Counted from the stretch's first letter, positions 1-11,060 are shown. The stretch: DNA of 64,000 nt from Rubrivivax rivuli (GCF_004016505.1 NZ_SACR01000002.1:744001-808000); one strand, 5' to 3'. Numbers and translations: made by a program. The notes: generated by a model from the letters alone, not told the origin.

Positions 1-5
1 AACGG

Positions 6-686
6 TCAGGGCCGCTGCTGGCGACGGCGCGCCGTGAAGCCGAGGGCAGCCAGGGCCAGGCCGCACAGCGCGAGCCCCGAAGGCTCGGACACGGCGGAGT
101 TGGGCGTCGGCGCACCCACGCCAGCGACAGCCCAGGTGCCAGGGCTGCCGAAAACCGCACCCGTGTGCACGACGGTGGGTGACATCGTGCAAGTCATCAG
201 CGTCGCAGCGCCGGAGCACAGCGCATCACTGCTGCGGTCGTAGCGCGTGAGGCTGCCCGGCGAAAACTCGATGTTCACGGTGTCCATCACCTGCCGCAGT
301 TGGAAGGCCCCGCCGGAGAAAAAGTGCTCGACCCCCACGTCCCACTGGCGGATGTTGCCCGCAGCGTCCGTCACGAACCTGAACCGCGCGCTCCGCCCCA
401 ACGCATTGGGGTTGGAGTCGTGGGCCAGTGTGAGCCTGCCGTCCGTGAAGACAAAGGCGTCCGGTGTCACGAAGCCGTTGAAGTTGCTGCCCAGCGCGGT
501 GGCCATGGTCACGGACACCGAGAAGCTGTTGGCGCTGGTGTAGGCCGTACCTGAGCCGGACGACGAACTGAACTGGCCATAAGCGTTGCCGCTGTAGACG
601 TAGGTCACCGGGGCAGCAGCGGCCACCAGGGCCACACCGGCCAGCGTGGCCATCACGCCAAAGGCTCGGATCCGTGAGAGAAGCAT
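6..686 (-). CDS. PEP-CTERM-like exported protein
   Basis: A 226-residue secreted protein of unknown function. The N-terminus (MLLSRIRAFG then a hydrophobic run ending VAAAAP) looks like a signal peptide. The C-terminus has the tripartite layout of a PEP-CTERM sorting signal: a short SEP motif (a PEP variant), a hydrophobic helix of about 17 residues, and an RRR cluster at the end. In that family the tail is processed by an exosortase and the protein goes to the outer surface or matrix. The start at 686 is chosen because AAGGA lies 6 bases upstream of the ATG; a longer reading frame to 737 has no such site. No exosortase gene is visible nearby. The body is Ser/Gly/Ala-rich and I do not recognise its fold. 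Confidence 0.75.
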   Translation of the reverse strand: MLLSRIRAFGVMATLAGVALVAAAAPVTYVYSGNAYGQFSSSSGSGTAYTSANSFSVSVTMATALGSNFNGFVTPDAFVFTDGRLTLAHDSNPNALGRSARFRFVTDAAGNIRQWDVGVEHFFSGGAFQLRQVMDTVNIEFSPGSLTRYDRSSDALCSGAATLMTCTMSPTVVHTGAVFGSPGTWAVAGVGAPTPNSAVSEPSGLALCGLALAALGFTARRRQQRP

Positions 687-936
687 TGCTGTCCTTGGTG
701 GCAGTCCGCTGCGGGGACCTCGCCCGCCCCCAAGCAAGAAGCACGCCCCGCGGATAAGTGGCTGTCAGAGCACAGGAAAGCGATCTGGCCCGACATTCGA
801 TGTCAAACAAGTCGACACCTGGGTGATGCTGGGCGGGGCGTCAGCACCCGCATGCACCCTCACCGTCGGAGCCACAGTCGGCTCGCGCACGAGCCGACAT
901 GGGCTGCGCCGACAGGTTCAGCCCCCCCCACAACGG
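687..936. other. Intergenic, nothing assigned
   Basis: The 250 bases between two minus-strand genes hold the leader of the PEP-CTERM-like gene and the 3' flank of the ABC transporter gene. I see no convincing gene, terminator or repeat. The long frames crossing it are antisense shadows. Confidence 0.5.
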
Positions 937-2505
937 CTAGGCCGCGCCAGGGCGCTGCGGCGCCCCGCGCAGCGGCGCGGGCACCAGCCACCGCTGCAGC
1001 CCCGCCAGCGCCGCCTGCACGGCCAGCGCCAGCAGCGCCGCCGGGATGGCCCCGGCCAGCATGCGTTGGGTGTCGTTGACGGCCAGCCCGGCCACGATGC
1101 GGTCGCCCAGGCCGCCTGCGCCCACGAAGGCCGCCACCGTGGCCGTGCCCACGTTGATGACGGCCGCCGTGCCGATGCCGGCCAGCAGCGTGGGCAGGGC
1201 CTGCGGCAGTTCCACGCAGCGCCAGGCCGCCCAGGGGCGCAGGCCCAGCGCACGCGCCGCGTCGCGCTGGCCCGCGGGCACGCTGGCCAGACCGGCGACG
1301 GTGTTGCGCACGATGGGCAACAGCGCGTAGAGAAACAGCGCCAGCAGCGCTGGCAGGAAGCCGATGCGGCCCAGCCACGCGATCAGGAAGGCCAGCAGCG
1401 CCAGCGAGGGCAGCGTCTGCAGCAGGCCCACCGCCGCCATCACCCAAGCGCCCAGGCGCGCACGGCGCTGCGCCAGCACGCCCAGCGGCACGCCCAGGCC
1501 CACCGCCATCAGCACCGAGCCGGCCACCAGCGCCAGGTGCTGCCCCAGCAGGCGGCCGAGATCGGGCGCGAAGATCAGGGCCAGAAGGCCGGGCGCTGCC
1601 GGCGCCGCGGCGGGGCCTGTGCGCAGGAAGGCGCCAGCCACCTCGGCGAAAGGCCGCCCGTCGATCTCCACCGCCGCGTTCATCGCGATCATCGCGGCCT
1701 CGTCGATGTGCCCCTGCAGCGGCGCCAGCGCGGCCAGCGCCGCGGCGGGCAGGTTGGCGCGCATCAGCAGCACCGCGTCATAGCGCGGGAAGAAACCCAG
1801 GTCGTCGCGCAGCACGCGCAGGCCCAGGCGGCCGATCTGCGCATCGGTGCTGTAGACGTCGATCAGGTCCACCTGGCCTTGCGCCAGGGCCTGGTAGGCC
1901 AGGCCGTGGTCGAGCGCGCGCGGCGCGGCCGGCTGCAGGCCGTAGCGCTGCTGCAGCCCGGGCCAGCCATCGGCCCGCACGAGAAACTCATGCGAGAGGC
2001 CCGGCCGCAACCGCGCGGCCGTGGCGGCGGGCAAGGCCGCCACGGCCGAAAGCGTGGCCACTCCAAGCCGTTGCGCATCGGCCTCGCGCAGCGCCAGCGC
2101 ATAGCTGTTGTTGAAGCCCAGCGGCACCGCGGCCTTCAGGCCCAGCGGCGCCAGCCAAGTGTTCAGCTCGGCCAGCGTGGGCGGCGGCGCGCCGGGCGCG
2201 GGCTGGCGCTTGAGAAGTTCACGGACGATGGTGCCGGTGTACTCGGGGTAGAGGTCGATCTGCCCGCTGCGCAGCGCCTGCTCGAGGATGGCCGTGTTGC
2301 CCAGGCCCTGGCGGTGCACCGCGGCCACGCCGCCTTGCTGCAGCGCCAGGCGCGCCAGTTCGCCGAGCACGTAGCTCTCGGTGAAACGCTTCGAGCCCAC
2401 CTGAATCGGCTCGGCGGCCGCCGCCGGCAGGGCGCGCAACGCGAGGGCCAGGCCCACAAGGGCGAAGCAGGCGGCACGCAAAACAGCGGGCAGAACAGCA
2501 GGCAT
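937..2505 (-). CDS. Glycine betaine/choline ABC transporter, binding protein fused to permease
   Basis: A 522-residue osmoprotectant-type ABC component. After a signal peptide (about residues 1-31, ending ALPAAAAEP) comes an OpuAC-type solute-binding domain (starts IQVGSKRFTESYVLGEL, contains LYPEYTGT; about 32-310). A BPD_transp_1 permease with several membrane helices follows (about 320-510), with the EAA-like loop RDAARALGLRPWAAW. In the typical order of such fusions the permease comes first, so the binding-first order is worth noting. Import would need an OpuA/ProV-type ATPase, and none lies on either side in this window. The start at 2505 (MPAVLPAVLR) puts the signal sequence at the N-terminus; a frame to 2613 is open but adds a non-signal extension. 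The family is clear but the substrate is inferred. Confidence 0.85.
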   Translation of the reverse strand: MPAVLPAVLRAACFALVGLALALRALPAAAAEPIQVGSKRFTESYVLGELARLALQQGGVAAVHRQGLGNTAILEQALRSGQIDLYPEYTGTIVRELLKRQPAPGAPPPTLAELNTWLAPLGLKAAVPLGFNNSYALALREADAQRLGVATLSAVAALPAATAARLRPGLSHEFLVRADGWPGLQQRYGLQPAAPRALDHGLAYQALAQGQVDLIDVYSTDAQIGRLGLRVLRDDLGFFPRYDAVLLMRANLPAAALAALAPLQGHIDEAAMIAMNAAVEIDGRPFAEVAGAFLRTGPAAAPAAPGLLALIFAPDLGRLLGQHLALVAGSVLMAVGLGVPLGVLAQRRARLGAWVMAAVGLLQTLPSLALLAFLIAWLGRIGFLPALLALFLYALLPIVRNTVAGLASVPAGQRDAARALGLRPWAAWRCVELPQALPTLLAGIGTAAVINVGTATVAAFVGAGGLGDRIVAGLAVNDTQRMLAGAIPAALLALAVQAALAGLQRWLVPAPLRGAPQRPGAA

Positions 2506-2746
2506 CGGCCATTGTGGCGCTGCGGCCGGCGGGGAAAGCAGAGGGCTTGAGCCGCGTTCCCGCCTCGTCAAGCTTGCGGAAGCCACGTCCAGACCTGGAG
2601 CCCAAGAATGCAAGCACCGCCACCTGACCGGTGACCGCCCTTGGCAGACGCACAGGGCTGCATCGCCTCAAGACACCGGCTCGCGGACAACGCAAGCGCG
2701 CTGGGTCTGCCCATCCCTCTTCATCCCACCCGCAACGGAGACATCC

Positions 2747-3280
2747 ATGACAGCACTAGGCACCCGCATCACTGGCCGTCTGGTCGGACGCCGCGTGGCC
2801 CCGCTGGCGCCTGCCGCCACAACCGCCCTGTTGGCACCCGGCGCCGGCCCCGAAGGCGTTGTCGCGCCGGCCAGTTCGCTGGACGGGCTCGTCAGACAGC
2901 TCTTGCAGGGGAAGTTGTCCGACGATCCCGGCATCCGCTTCGGCGATGGCTCCTTCTACCTGCCGACGCTGAAGGAGGTTCAAGACATCCTGGCGGCCAG
3001 CCGACTCGACCGCGAGAAGTGGCTGGAAGAGCGCTTCGACTGCGACGACTTTGCCTACGTCCTCAAGGCCGAGATGTCGGTCCACGCCTACCAATCAGCC
3101 GCCATGAAGTTCGGCCTCTGCGTGGGCATGGTCTGGGGCAATTTCGACTGGGTCGATGGCTACCACGCCGTGAACTGGTTCGTGGACAAACACGCCACGC
3201 TGCGCTTCATCGAACCGCAGGACGACGTGATCCACGACCTCGCCAGCTGCCGGGGTCAGATCAGCCTGCTGCTGGTGTGA
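2747..3280 (+). CDS. MOA-type cysteine protease-like protein (Agglutinin_C-like)
   Basis: A 177-residue protein. Its C-terminal two thirds resemble the papain-like protease domain of the mushroom lectin MOA. The candidate catalytic residues are Cys99 (in FDCDDFAYVLK), His140 (in GYHAVNWFVD) and Glu156 (in RFIEPQ). Their spacings of 41 and 16 residues are close to what I recall for the MOA triad. The first 45 residues are Arg/Ala/Pro-rich and not a classic signal peptide. There is no lectin (beta-trefoil) domain. The ATG at 2747 follows GGAG 7 bases upstream. It stands alone between a transporter gene and the CO-sensor gene. It could instead be a transglutaminase-like enzyme of another family, as the C/H/acid layout is shared. 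Calcium dependence is not testable here. Confidence 0.6.
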   Translation: MTALGTRITGRLVGRRVAPLAPAATTALLAPGAGPEGVVAPASSLDGLVRQLLQGKLSDDPGIRFGDGSFYLPTLKEVQDILAASRLDREKWLEERFDCDDFAYVLKAEMSVHAYQSAAMKFGLCVGMVWGNFDWVDGYHAVNWFVDKHATLRFIEPQDDVIHDLASCRGQISLLLV

Positions 3281-3521
3281 CGAGAGCCGTGGCGTGCTGC
3301 TGCACCTCGTGTTGAAGCTTGTCCAGCTCGGCCAGGGCAGGTCTGCCCCGTGTCCACGACCAGCTACCCTGGCGAGCGAGCGCCTCCATGTGCCGGGCGA
3401 GGCTGTTCTGCAGCACCGCGTGCAATGCGCCGTCGTTGCGCGCTCGCGCGGCGGCAGCGCCCGGTAGTGCGGGCTGCGGCGCCGTGTTTCAATCCGCGCC
3501 GTTGCCGCTCGCCTGGAACCC
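3281..3521. other. Intergenic, no gene seen
   Basis: About 240 bases between the protease-like gene and the CO-sensor gene. Open frames here have no homology that I recognise and no ribosome-binding sites. It presumably carries the promoter of the regulator gene, but I could not assign -35/-10 boxes. Confidence 0.4.
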
Positions 3522-4286
3522 ATGGCCCCTGCCGTCTCGCCGCTGTACTTGCTGGAACGCTTCGACGTGGGCGTGGTCCACCTCGACAACGCGCGCCACG
3601 TGACCGGCATGAACGAGTTCGCGCGGCGTGTGCTGCCGGTCGACCGCATGCAGCCCTTCAACCGCATGGTGCTGAGCTTCCACCCCGAACGCTCGCAGCC
3701 CAAGGTCGAATTCCTGCTCGATCAGGCAGCTTCCTGCCCGGTGGCCAACCCGCCGCCGATGACGATGATCATCAACATCCCCGAACGGGTGCTGCTGATC
3801 AAGGTGGCGCGCACGGCTGACGGCGAACAGCGACCCACAGGCTATGTGCTGGTCTTCTACGACATCACCGAGCTGGTGGCCGCCAACGAGCAGCCGGGGC
3901 CCGATGCCCAGGCCGTGGTGCGGCGCCAGCTGCAGAAGATTCCCACGGTCTCCGGCCAGAAGATCGTCTTCGTCGAGGCCGACGAGGTGTTGCGGCTGAA
4001 CAGCGACGGCCACTACACGCGCGTCGTCACCGCCGAGGCCAACCAGTTCTGCAACCTCAGCATCGGCGACCTGGAAACGCGGCTGGACGCCGAGCACTTC
4101 ATGCGCGTGCACCGCAGTCACATCGTCAATCTGCGCCATGTCACGCAACTGCTGCGCGTGGACGGCCGGCTGGTGCTGACCCTGCGCGGCGACACCACCG
4201 AGGTGCCGGTCTCGCGCACCAGCAGCAGCGCCTTGATGGCCCGGCTGGGCATCGCGCCGGCTTCGGTGGCCACGCGCCAGACTTAG
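3522..4286 (+). CDS. rcoM: RcoM-type CO-sensing PAS-LytTR transcription regulator
   Basis: A 254-residue one-component regulator. The N-terminal PAS domain (about residues 5-120, ending GYVLVFYDITELV) is joined to a C-terminal LytTR DNA-binding domain (about 145-245, with MRVHRSHIVNLRHV). This architecture matches RcoM of Burkholderia xenovorans, a haem-binding CO sensor that activates cox genes. In that protein His74, Cys94 and Met104 serve or alternate as haem ligands. Here His54 (FHPERS), Cys72 (ASCPV) and Met82 (PPMTM) keep nearly the same spacing. It lies immediately upstream of, and co-directional with, a form I CO dehydrogenase operon. This context strengthens the assignment. No good Shine-Dalgarno precedes the ATG at 3522. 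Confidence 0.85.
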   Translation: MAPAVSPLYLLERFDVGVVHLDNARHVTGMNEFARRVLPVDRMQPFNRMVLSFHPERSQPKVEFLLDQAASCPVANPPPMTMIINIPERVLLIKVARTADGEQRPTGYVLVFYDITELVAANEQPGPDAQAVVRRQLQKIPTVSGQKIVFVEADEVLRLNSDGHYTRVVTAEANQFCNLSIGDLETRLDAEHFMRVHRSHIVNLRHVTQLLRVDGRLVLTLRGDTTEVPVSRTSSSALMARLGIAPASVATRQT

Positions 4287-4334
4287 GCCAGGCTCCAGCC
4301 CAGGCTGGGCCCAGGGTTAGTCCGGGGCAGGACT

Positions 4335-4420
4335 TTCCCGTAGTGCAGCGGGCCGCAAACCGGCCCGGCTTCGCTTCGTGCAGCGCAACTGCAGTTCGTG
4401 CAGAAACGCGGCGCTTGGCG
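4335..4420 (+). promoter_or_regulatory. Candidate RcoM operator: TTnnnG direct repeats at 20-bp period
   Basis: In the 237-base gap before coxM, TTnnnG hexamers begin at 4375 (TTCGTG), 4395 (TTCGTG) and 4415 (TTGGCG), exactly 20 bases apart. The first two belong to perfect 9-base repeats TTCGTGCAG (4375-4383 and 4395-4403). A further TTCCCG at 4335 is in phase, 40 bases upstream. LytTR regulators bind spaced direct repeats, and the RcoM operator is described as three repeats about 21 bp apart. The match and the promoter function are inferred. Confidence 0.6.
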
Positions 4421-4523
4421 CGCTCTCGGGCGCCGCCACCCACAGTCCCGGCGCCAGCGCGCCTTTGGACATCAAGTCAAGAATGGCCTCCCGCTAAAAA
4501 CACACCAGCTGGAGACGCCTTCG

Positions 4524-5387
4524 ATGATCCCACCCGCCTTCGATTACCACGCGCCCCGCACCGTGGATGAAGCGATTGCGCTGCTCGGCAGTCTGGGCAG
4601 CGATGCCAAGCTGCTGGCCGGCGGCCACAGCCTGCTGCCGATGATGAAGCTGCGCTTCGCCCAGCCGGCGCACCTGATCGACATCAACCGCATCCCCGAA
4701 CTGCGCGGCATTCGCGAAGAGGGCAACGAGGTCGTGATCGGCGCGATGACGGTCGAGAACGAGCTGATCGCCAGCCCCCTGCTGCAGGCCAAGGTGCCGC
4801 TGCTGGCCGATGCGCCCAAGCAGATCGCCGACCCGCAGGTGCGCAACCGCGGCACCATCGGTGGCGACATCGCGCACGGCGACCCGGGCAACGACCATCC
4901 GGCCATCAGCCTGGCACTGGATGCCACCTTCGACCTGCAAGGCCCCCAGGGCAAGCGCAGTGTCAAGGCCGCCGACTTCTTCCTCGGCACTTACACCACC
5001 GCGCTGGCCGAAGACGAGATCATGGTCGCCATCCGGGTGCCGGCTTTTGCACCCGGCACCGGCTGGGCCTACGAAAAGCTCAAGCGCAAGACCGGCGACT
5101 GGGCCACGGCCGGCGCCGCCGTGGTGCTGCGCCTGAGCGGCGGCAGCGTCAGCCATGTGCGCATCGCGCTGACCAACCTGGCGCCGATGGCCATCCGCGT
5201 GCCCGCCGCCGAAGCCGCGCTCTTGGGCCAGCCGCTCAGCGCCGCTTCGATCGCTGCCGCGGCCCAGGCGGCCCAGACCGCCGCCGACCCCGCCGAAGAC
5301 CTGCGCGGCGACATCGCCTACAAGACCGCGATGGCCGGCCAGATGGTCAAGCGCGCGATCCAGGCTGCCGCTGCGCGCTGCAGCTGA
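4524..5387 (+). CDS. coxM: CO dehydrogenase medium subunit (FAD)
   Basis: A 287-residue FAD-binding subunit of aerobic Mo-Cu carbon monoxide dehydrogenase. It passes electrons from the 2Fe-2S clusters of CoxS to the quinone pool. It has the two family FAD-binding motifs, AGGHSLLPMMKLR near residue 33 and TIGGDIAHGDPGNDHPA near residue 110. The length is normal for CoxM (about 288). The start at 4524 (MIPPAFDYHAP) follows GGAG and matches the family N-terminus; the frame is open to 4398 but that extension is unlike the family. It is the first gene of the cox cluster, and coxS follows after 18 bases. Confidence 0.95.
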   Translation: MIPPAFDYHAPRTVDEAIALLGSLGSDAKLLAGGHSLLPMMKLRFAQPAHLIDINRIPELRGIREEGNEVVIGAMTVENELIASPLLQAKVPLLADAPKQIADPQVRNRGTIGGDIAHGDPGNDHPAISLALDATFDLQGPQGKRSVKAADFFLGTYTTALAEDEIMVAIRVPAFAPGTGWAYEKLKRKTGDWATAGAAVVLRLSGGSVSHVRIALTNLAPMAIRVPAAEAALLGQPLSAASIAAAAQAAQTAADPAEDLRGDIAYKTAMAGQMVKRAIQAAAARCS

Positions 5388-5405
5388 ACTTCAAGGAGCA
5401 CACCC

Positions 5406-5893
5406 ATGGCGAAGAAACTGATCAGCGTGAAGGTCAACGGCCGCACGCAGGAGAAGGCGGTCGAGCCGCGCACGCTGTTGATCCACTTCCTGCGTGAAGA
5501 ACTCAGCCTGACCGGCGCGCACATCGGCTGCGAAACCAGCCATTGCGGCGCCTGCACCGTCGACATCGACGGGCAGAGCGTCAAGAGCTGCACCCACCTG
5601 GCGGTGCAGTGCGACGGCTCTGAGGTCTTGACCGTGGAAGGCCTGGCGAACGCCGGCGTGCTGCACGCCGTGCAGGAAGGCTTCTACAAGGAACACGGCC
5701 TGCAATGCGGCTTCTGCACGCCGGGCATGCTGATGCGCGCCTACCGCTTCCTGCAGGAGAACCCGAACCCGAGCGAAGCCGAGATCCGCGCCGGCATGGC
5801 CGGCAACCTGTGCCGCTGCACGGGTTACCAGAACATCGTCAAGGCCGTGCAGTACGCCGCGGCCAAGCTGCAACAGAACGAGAAGGTGGCCGC

Positions 5894-5897
<4 letters not shown>
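5406..5897 (+). CDS. coxS: CO dehydrogenase small subunit (2Fe-2S)
   Basis: A 163-residue iron-sulfur subunit. The N-terminal plant-type ferredoxin domain carries [13 protein letters not shown], with a further Cys near residue 60. The C-terminal helical domain carries CGFCTPGM and [13 protein letters not shown], so all ligands for two 2Fe-2S clusters are present. In the (LMS)2 enzyme it links the molybdenum site in CoxL to the FAD in CoxM. A clear AAGGAG precedes the ATG at 5406. The stop codon overlaps the coxL start as ATGA, which indicates translational coupling. Confidence 0.96.
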
Positions 5898-8308
<2,411 letters not shown>

Positions 8309-8944
8309 ATGGAGGTCAAGCTCGACAAGCGTTACGAGCTCGCGGTCAGCGCCGAGCAGGCCTGGGCCGTGCTGTGCGACATCCACGCGGTGGCGCGCTG
8401 CATGCCCGGTGCGCAGATCACCGAACAGCTCGATGCCACGCACTACAAGGGCACGGTGAAAAGCAAGATCGGGCCGGCGGTGATGCAGTTCGGGGGCGAC
8501 ATCGAGGTGCTGGGCCTGGATGCGGCTGCGAAGTCGATGCAGATGCTGGGCAAGGGCGCCGACAAGAGCGGCTCTTCGGCCTCGATGGAGCTGAAGGCGC
8601 ATCTGGCGGCCGGGGCCACGGCCGGCACTTCGGTGCTGGTGGGCGAGGCCACCATCGTCGTCAGCGGCAAGCTGGCGCAGTTCGGCAGCCGGCTGCTGGT
8701 GCCGGTGTCCGACGCCATGCTGGCGCAGTTCGCCGACAACTTCCGCGCAGCCGCTGCGGCGGTGCCGGCGCCCGAGCCTGCGCCTGCGGCCACGGCCGCC
8801 GGCACCGCCCCCGCAGCGCCGGCCGAGCCGCGTGCCGCGGTGGTGGTGACCCCGGCGCCGGTGAAGGAACTCAACGCGCTGGCCCTGATGTGGACGGTCT
8901 TCCGGGGCTGGCTCGCCGGCCTGTTCGGCGGCAAGCGCGCATGA
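8309..8944 (+). CDS. coxG: CoxG, membrane anchor of CO dehydrogenase
   Basis: A 211-residue SRPBCC/START-fold protein of the CoxG family (about residues 1-150, beginning MEVKLDKRYELAVSAEQAW). It has an Ala/Pro-rich linker (about 150-190) and a short hydrophobic C-terminal segment (LMWTVFRGWLAGLFGG). In Oligotropha, CoxG recruits CODH to the cytoplasmic membrane so that electrons reach quinones. The tail here is suited to that. The ATG abuts the coxL stop (TAAATG), and the end overlaps coxD as ATGA, so it is tightly coupled. Placing coxG straight after coxL differs from the Oligotropha order MSLDEFG. Confidence 0.88.
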   Translation: MEVKLDKRYELAVSAEQAWAVLCDIHAVARCMPGAQITEQLDATHYKGTVKSKIGPAVMQFGGDIEVLGLDAAAKSMQMLGKGADKSGSSASMELKAHLAAGATAGTSVLVGEATIVVSGKLAQFGSRLLVPVSDAMLAQFADNFRAAAAAVPAPEPAPAATAAGTAPAAPAEPRAAVVVTPAPVKELNALALMWTVFRGWLAGLFGGKRA

Positions 8945-9858
8945 GCGGAGAAGCCGGCCTGCGCGAGCGCCTGCACCAGGCCGGCTACATCGCCGACGAG
9001 GCGCTGGCCACCACGCTCTGGCTGGCCAGCGAGCTGCAGCGCCCGCTGCTGATCGAAGGCGATGCCGGCGTCGGCAAGACCGCGCTGGCGCTGGCCCAGG
9101 CCCGGGCCCTGGGCCGGCGGCTGGTGCGCCTGCAATGCCACGAAGGCCTGGACCTGGCGCAGGCGGCCTACGAATGGAACTACGGCCGGCAACTGCTGGC
9201 CATCCGCTTGCACGAAACCAGCGCGCAGGCCGTGCGCGAAGCCGACCTGTTCGCGCGTGATTACCTGCTGGAACGCCCGCTGCTGACCGCCTTGAGCAGT
9301 GAGCAGCCCTGCGTGCTGCTGATCGACGAGATCGACCGCGCCGACGAAGCCTTCGAAGCTTTCCTGCTGGAGGTGCTGGCCGACTGGCAGATCACCGTGC
9401 CCGAACTCGGCACCCTCACGGCGCGCCACGTGCCGGCCGTGCTGCTGACGAGCAACGGCACCCGCGAACTCAGCGACGCGCTGCGCCGCCGCTGCCTCTA
9501 CCACTGGCTGGACTACCCGACGCTGGCGCGTGAGATCGCCATCGTGCGCGCCACGCTGCCCGACGCCGAAAGTGCGCTGGTGGAACAGTCCGTGGCCTTC
9601 GTGCAGCGCCTGCGCAAGGAAGACCTCGGCAAGACCCCCGGCGTGGCCGAAACGCTCGACTGGGTGCGCGCCCTGAACCGCCTGGGCCACGCGGCCGTGC
9701 CCGAAGACCCGCATGCGCTGACCCACACGCTGGCCTGCCTGCTGAAGACGCGCGAAGACCGTTTCCAGTTCGGCCCCGATCGTGTGCGGCAGCTGATGGA
9801 AGGCCGTCACCGGCAGGCCACCGAAGGCGTCGCGGTGAAGCCGGCGGGTGGCGCCTGA
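8941..9858 (+). CDS. coxD: CoxD, MoxR-type AAA+ ATPase for CODH maturation
   Basis: A 305-residue AAA+ ATPase of the MoxR group. Walker A is GDAGVGKT (residues 40-47), Walker B is VLLIDEID near residue 120, and a sensor-like LLTSNGTRELSDALRRRC follows. In Oligotropha, CoxD is needed to insert sulfur and copper into the molybdenum site of CODH. It is expected to work with the VWA protein encoded next, as MoxR ATPases pair with VWA partners. The ATG at 8941 overlaps the coxG stop by 4 bases. Confidence 0.92.
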   Translation: MSGEAGLRERLHQAGYIADEALATTLWLASELQRPLLIEGDAGVGKTALALAQARALGRRLVRLQCHEGLDLAQAAYEWNYGRQLLAIRLHETSAQAVREADLFARDYLLERPLLTALSSEQPCVLLIDEIDRADEAFEAFLLEVLADWQITVPELGTLTARHVPAVLLTSNGTRELSDALRRRCLYHWLDYPTLAREIAIVRATLPDAESALVEQSVAFVQRLRKEDLGKTPGVAETLDWVRALNRLGHAAVPEDPHALTHTLACLLKTREDRFQFGPDRVRQLMEGRHRQATEGVAVKPAGGA

Positions 9859-9862
9859 AACC

Positions 9863-11041
9863 ATGCAGGCCGCCACCCACGCCGAACCTCTGCAGGCCAT
9901 CGCCGGCTTCGCAGCGCTGCTGCGTGAACACGGGCTGAAGGTGGGCGTGGCCGAGCAGCAGGCCTTCGTGCGCGCCGCGCTGGCGCTGCCGGCGCAGCGC
10001 AGCGCGCAGATCGATGCCGCCTGGCGCGCCATCGCCTGCCACGATGCACGTTCTTGGCGGCAGTGGCCCGAGCTTTTCGACCGCTACTGGCGGCCCCACC
10101 GCAGCACGGGGCGTGTGCGTGTCAGCGGCCAGACGCGGCCGGCGCGCGACATCCGCCAGGTGGTGCAGCAGCTGCAGCAGTCGCTGGCTGACAACGGCAG
10201 CACGCCGCCGCCAGGCCGGCAGTCGCTGGACACGGCCTTGCAGTCCGCGCCCGAAGCCGAAGGCGGCAGCGACAGCGACGCCGCGCCGCGCGCTCAAGGC
10301 GGCGCCAGCCGCACCGAAGCCTTGCACGACCGCGGCCTGTCGCAGTGGCTGCCGCAGGATCTGGCCTTGCTCGATCAACTCGCCGAACGCATCGCCCGCC
10401 GCCTGCGGGTGCGCCTGACACGCCGCTGGCAGGACGACCCGCGCGGCGCGCGGCTGGATGTGCGCCGCACCCTGCGCGCCAGCCTGAAGACCGGCGGCGT
10501 GCCCATCACGCCGGCCTGGCGCCGGCAGCGGCGCGAGAAGCCACGCGTCTTCATCCTGGTGGATGTCAGCCGCTCGATGGAGACCCACGCGCAGCTCTTC
10601 CTGCGCATCGCGCGCGCCTTCGTGCAGGCCATCGGCGCGCGTGTCTTCGTCTTCCACACGCGGCTGGCCGAAGTGACGCCGCTGCTGCTGCGCGATTCGG
10701 CGACGGTGCAGGAAAAGATCAACGCGGTGACCGCCGGCTTCGGTGGCGGCACACGCATCGCCACCAGCCTGGCCGACTTCCACGGCGTGCATGCACGCGC
10801 ACAGCTCAACCGCAGCGCCCAGGTGTGGGTGCTGTCCGATGGGTTTGATGCCGATGAGCCGCAGCAGCTGGCCGACGAGCTGGCGGCGGTGCGCAGCCGC
10901 GGCGCGCGCATCACCTGGTTCCACCCGGCCGACCAGCGCCCGCAGTCGCAGGCGGTGCAGACCGCGCTCCCGCTGGTGCAGCGTTTTGTCCGCCTGAACA
11001 GCCTGCGCGATCTGGCGCTGGCTGCCGATGCCTTGAATTGA
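9863..11041 (+). CDS. coxE: CoxE, VWA-domain partner of CoxD
   Basis: A 392-residue protein with a C-terminal VWA (CoxE-like) domain. Its MIDAS motif is DVSRS at residues 234-238, followed by a conserved threonine-bearing GGGTRIATSL and LSDGFD. It is the partner of the CoxD ATPase in building the Mo-Cu site. The ATG at 9863 begins just after the coxD stop. An in-frame GTG at 9848 would overlap coxD by 11 bases and is the alternative start. The region around residues 110-160 is Ser/Ala/Gly-rich and probably a flexible linker. Confidence 0.9.
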   Translation: MQAATHAEPLQAIAGFAALLREHGLKVGVAEQQAFVRAALALPAQRSAQIDAAWRAIACHDARSWRQWPELFDRYWRPHRSTGRVRVSGQTRPARDIRQVVQQLQQSLADNGSTPPPGRQSLDTALQSAPEAEGGSDSDAAPRAQGGASRTEALHDRGLSQWLPQDLALLDQLAERIARRLRVRLTRRWQDDPRGARLDVRRTLRASLKTGGVPITPAWRRQRREKPRVFILVDVSRSMETHAQLFLRIARAFVQAIGARVFVFHTRLAEVTPLLLRDSATVQEKINAVTAGFGGGTRIATSLADFHGVHARAQLNRSAQVWVLSDGFDADEPQQLADELAAVRSRGARITWFHPADQRPQSQAVQTALPLVQRFVRLNSLRDLALAADALN

Positions 11042-11060
11042 AGAAGAAAGGACGTTCACG

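Noticed and set aside
646..2550. Long plus-strand frame (634 codons) opposite the ABC transporter gene
   Set aside because: Composition is Arg/Gln/Gly-rich with no domain, and it is exactly antisense to a clear transporter gene; typical shadow in high-GC DNA.
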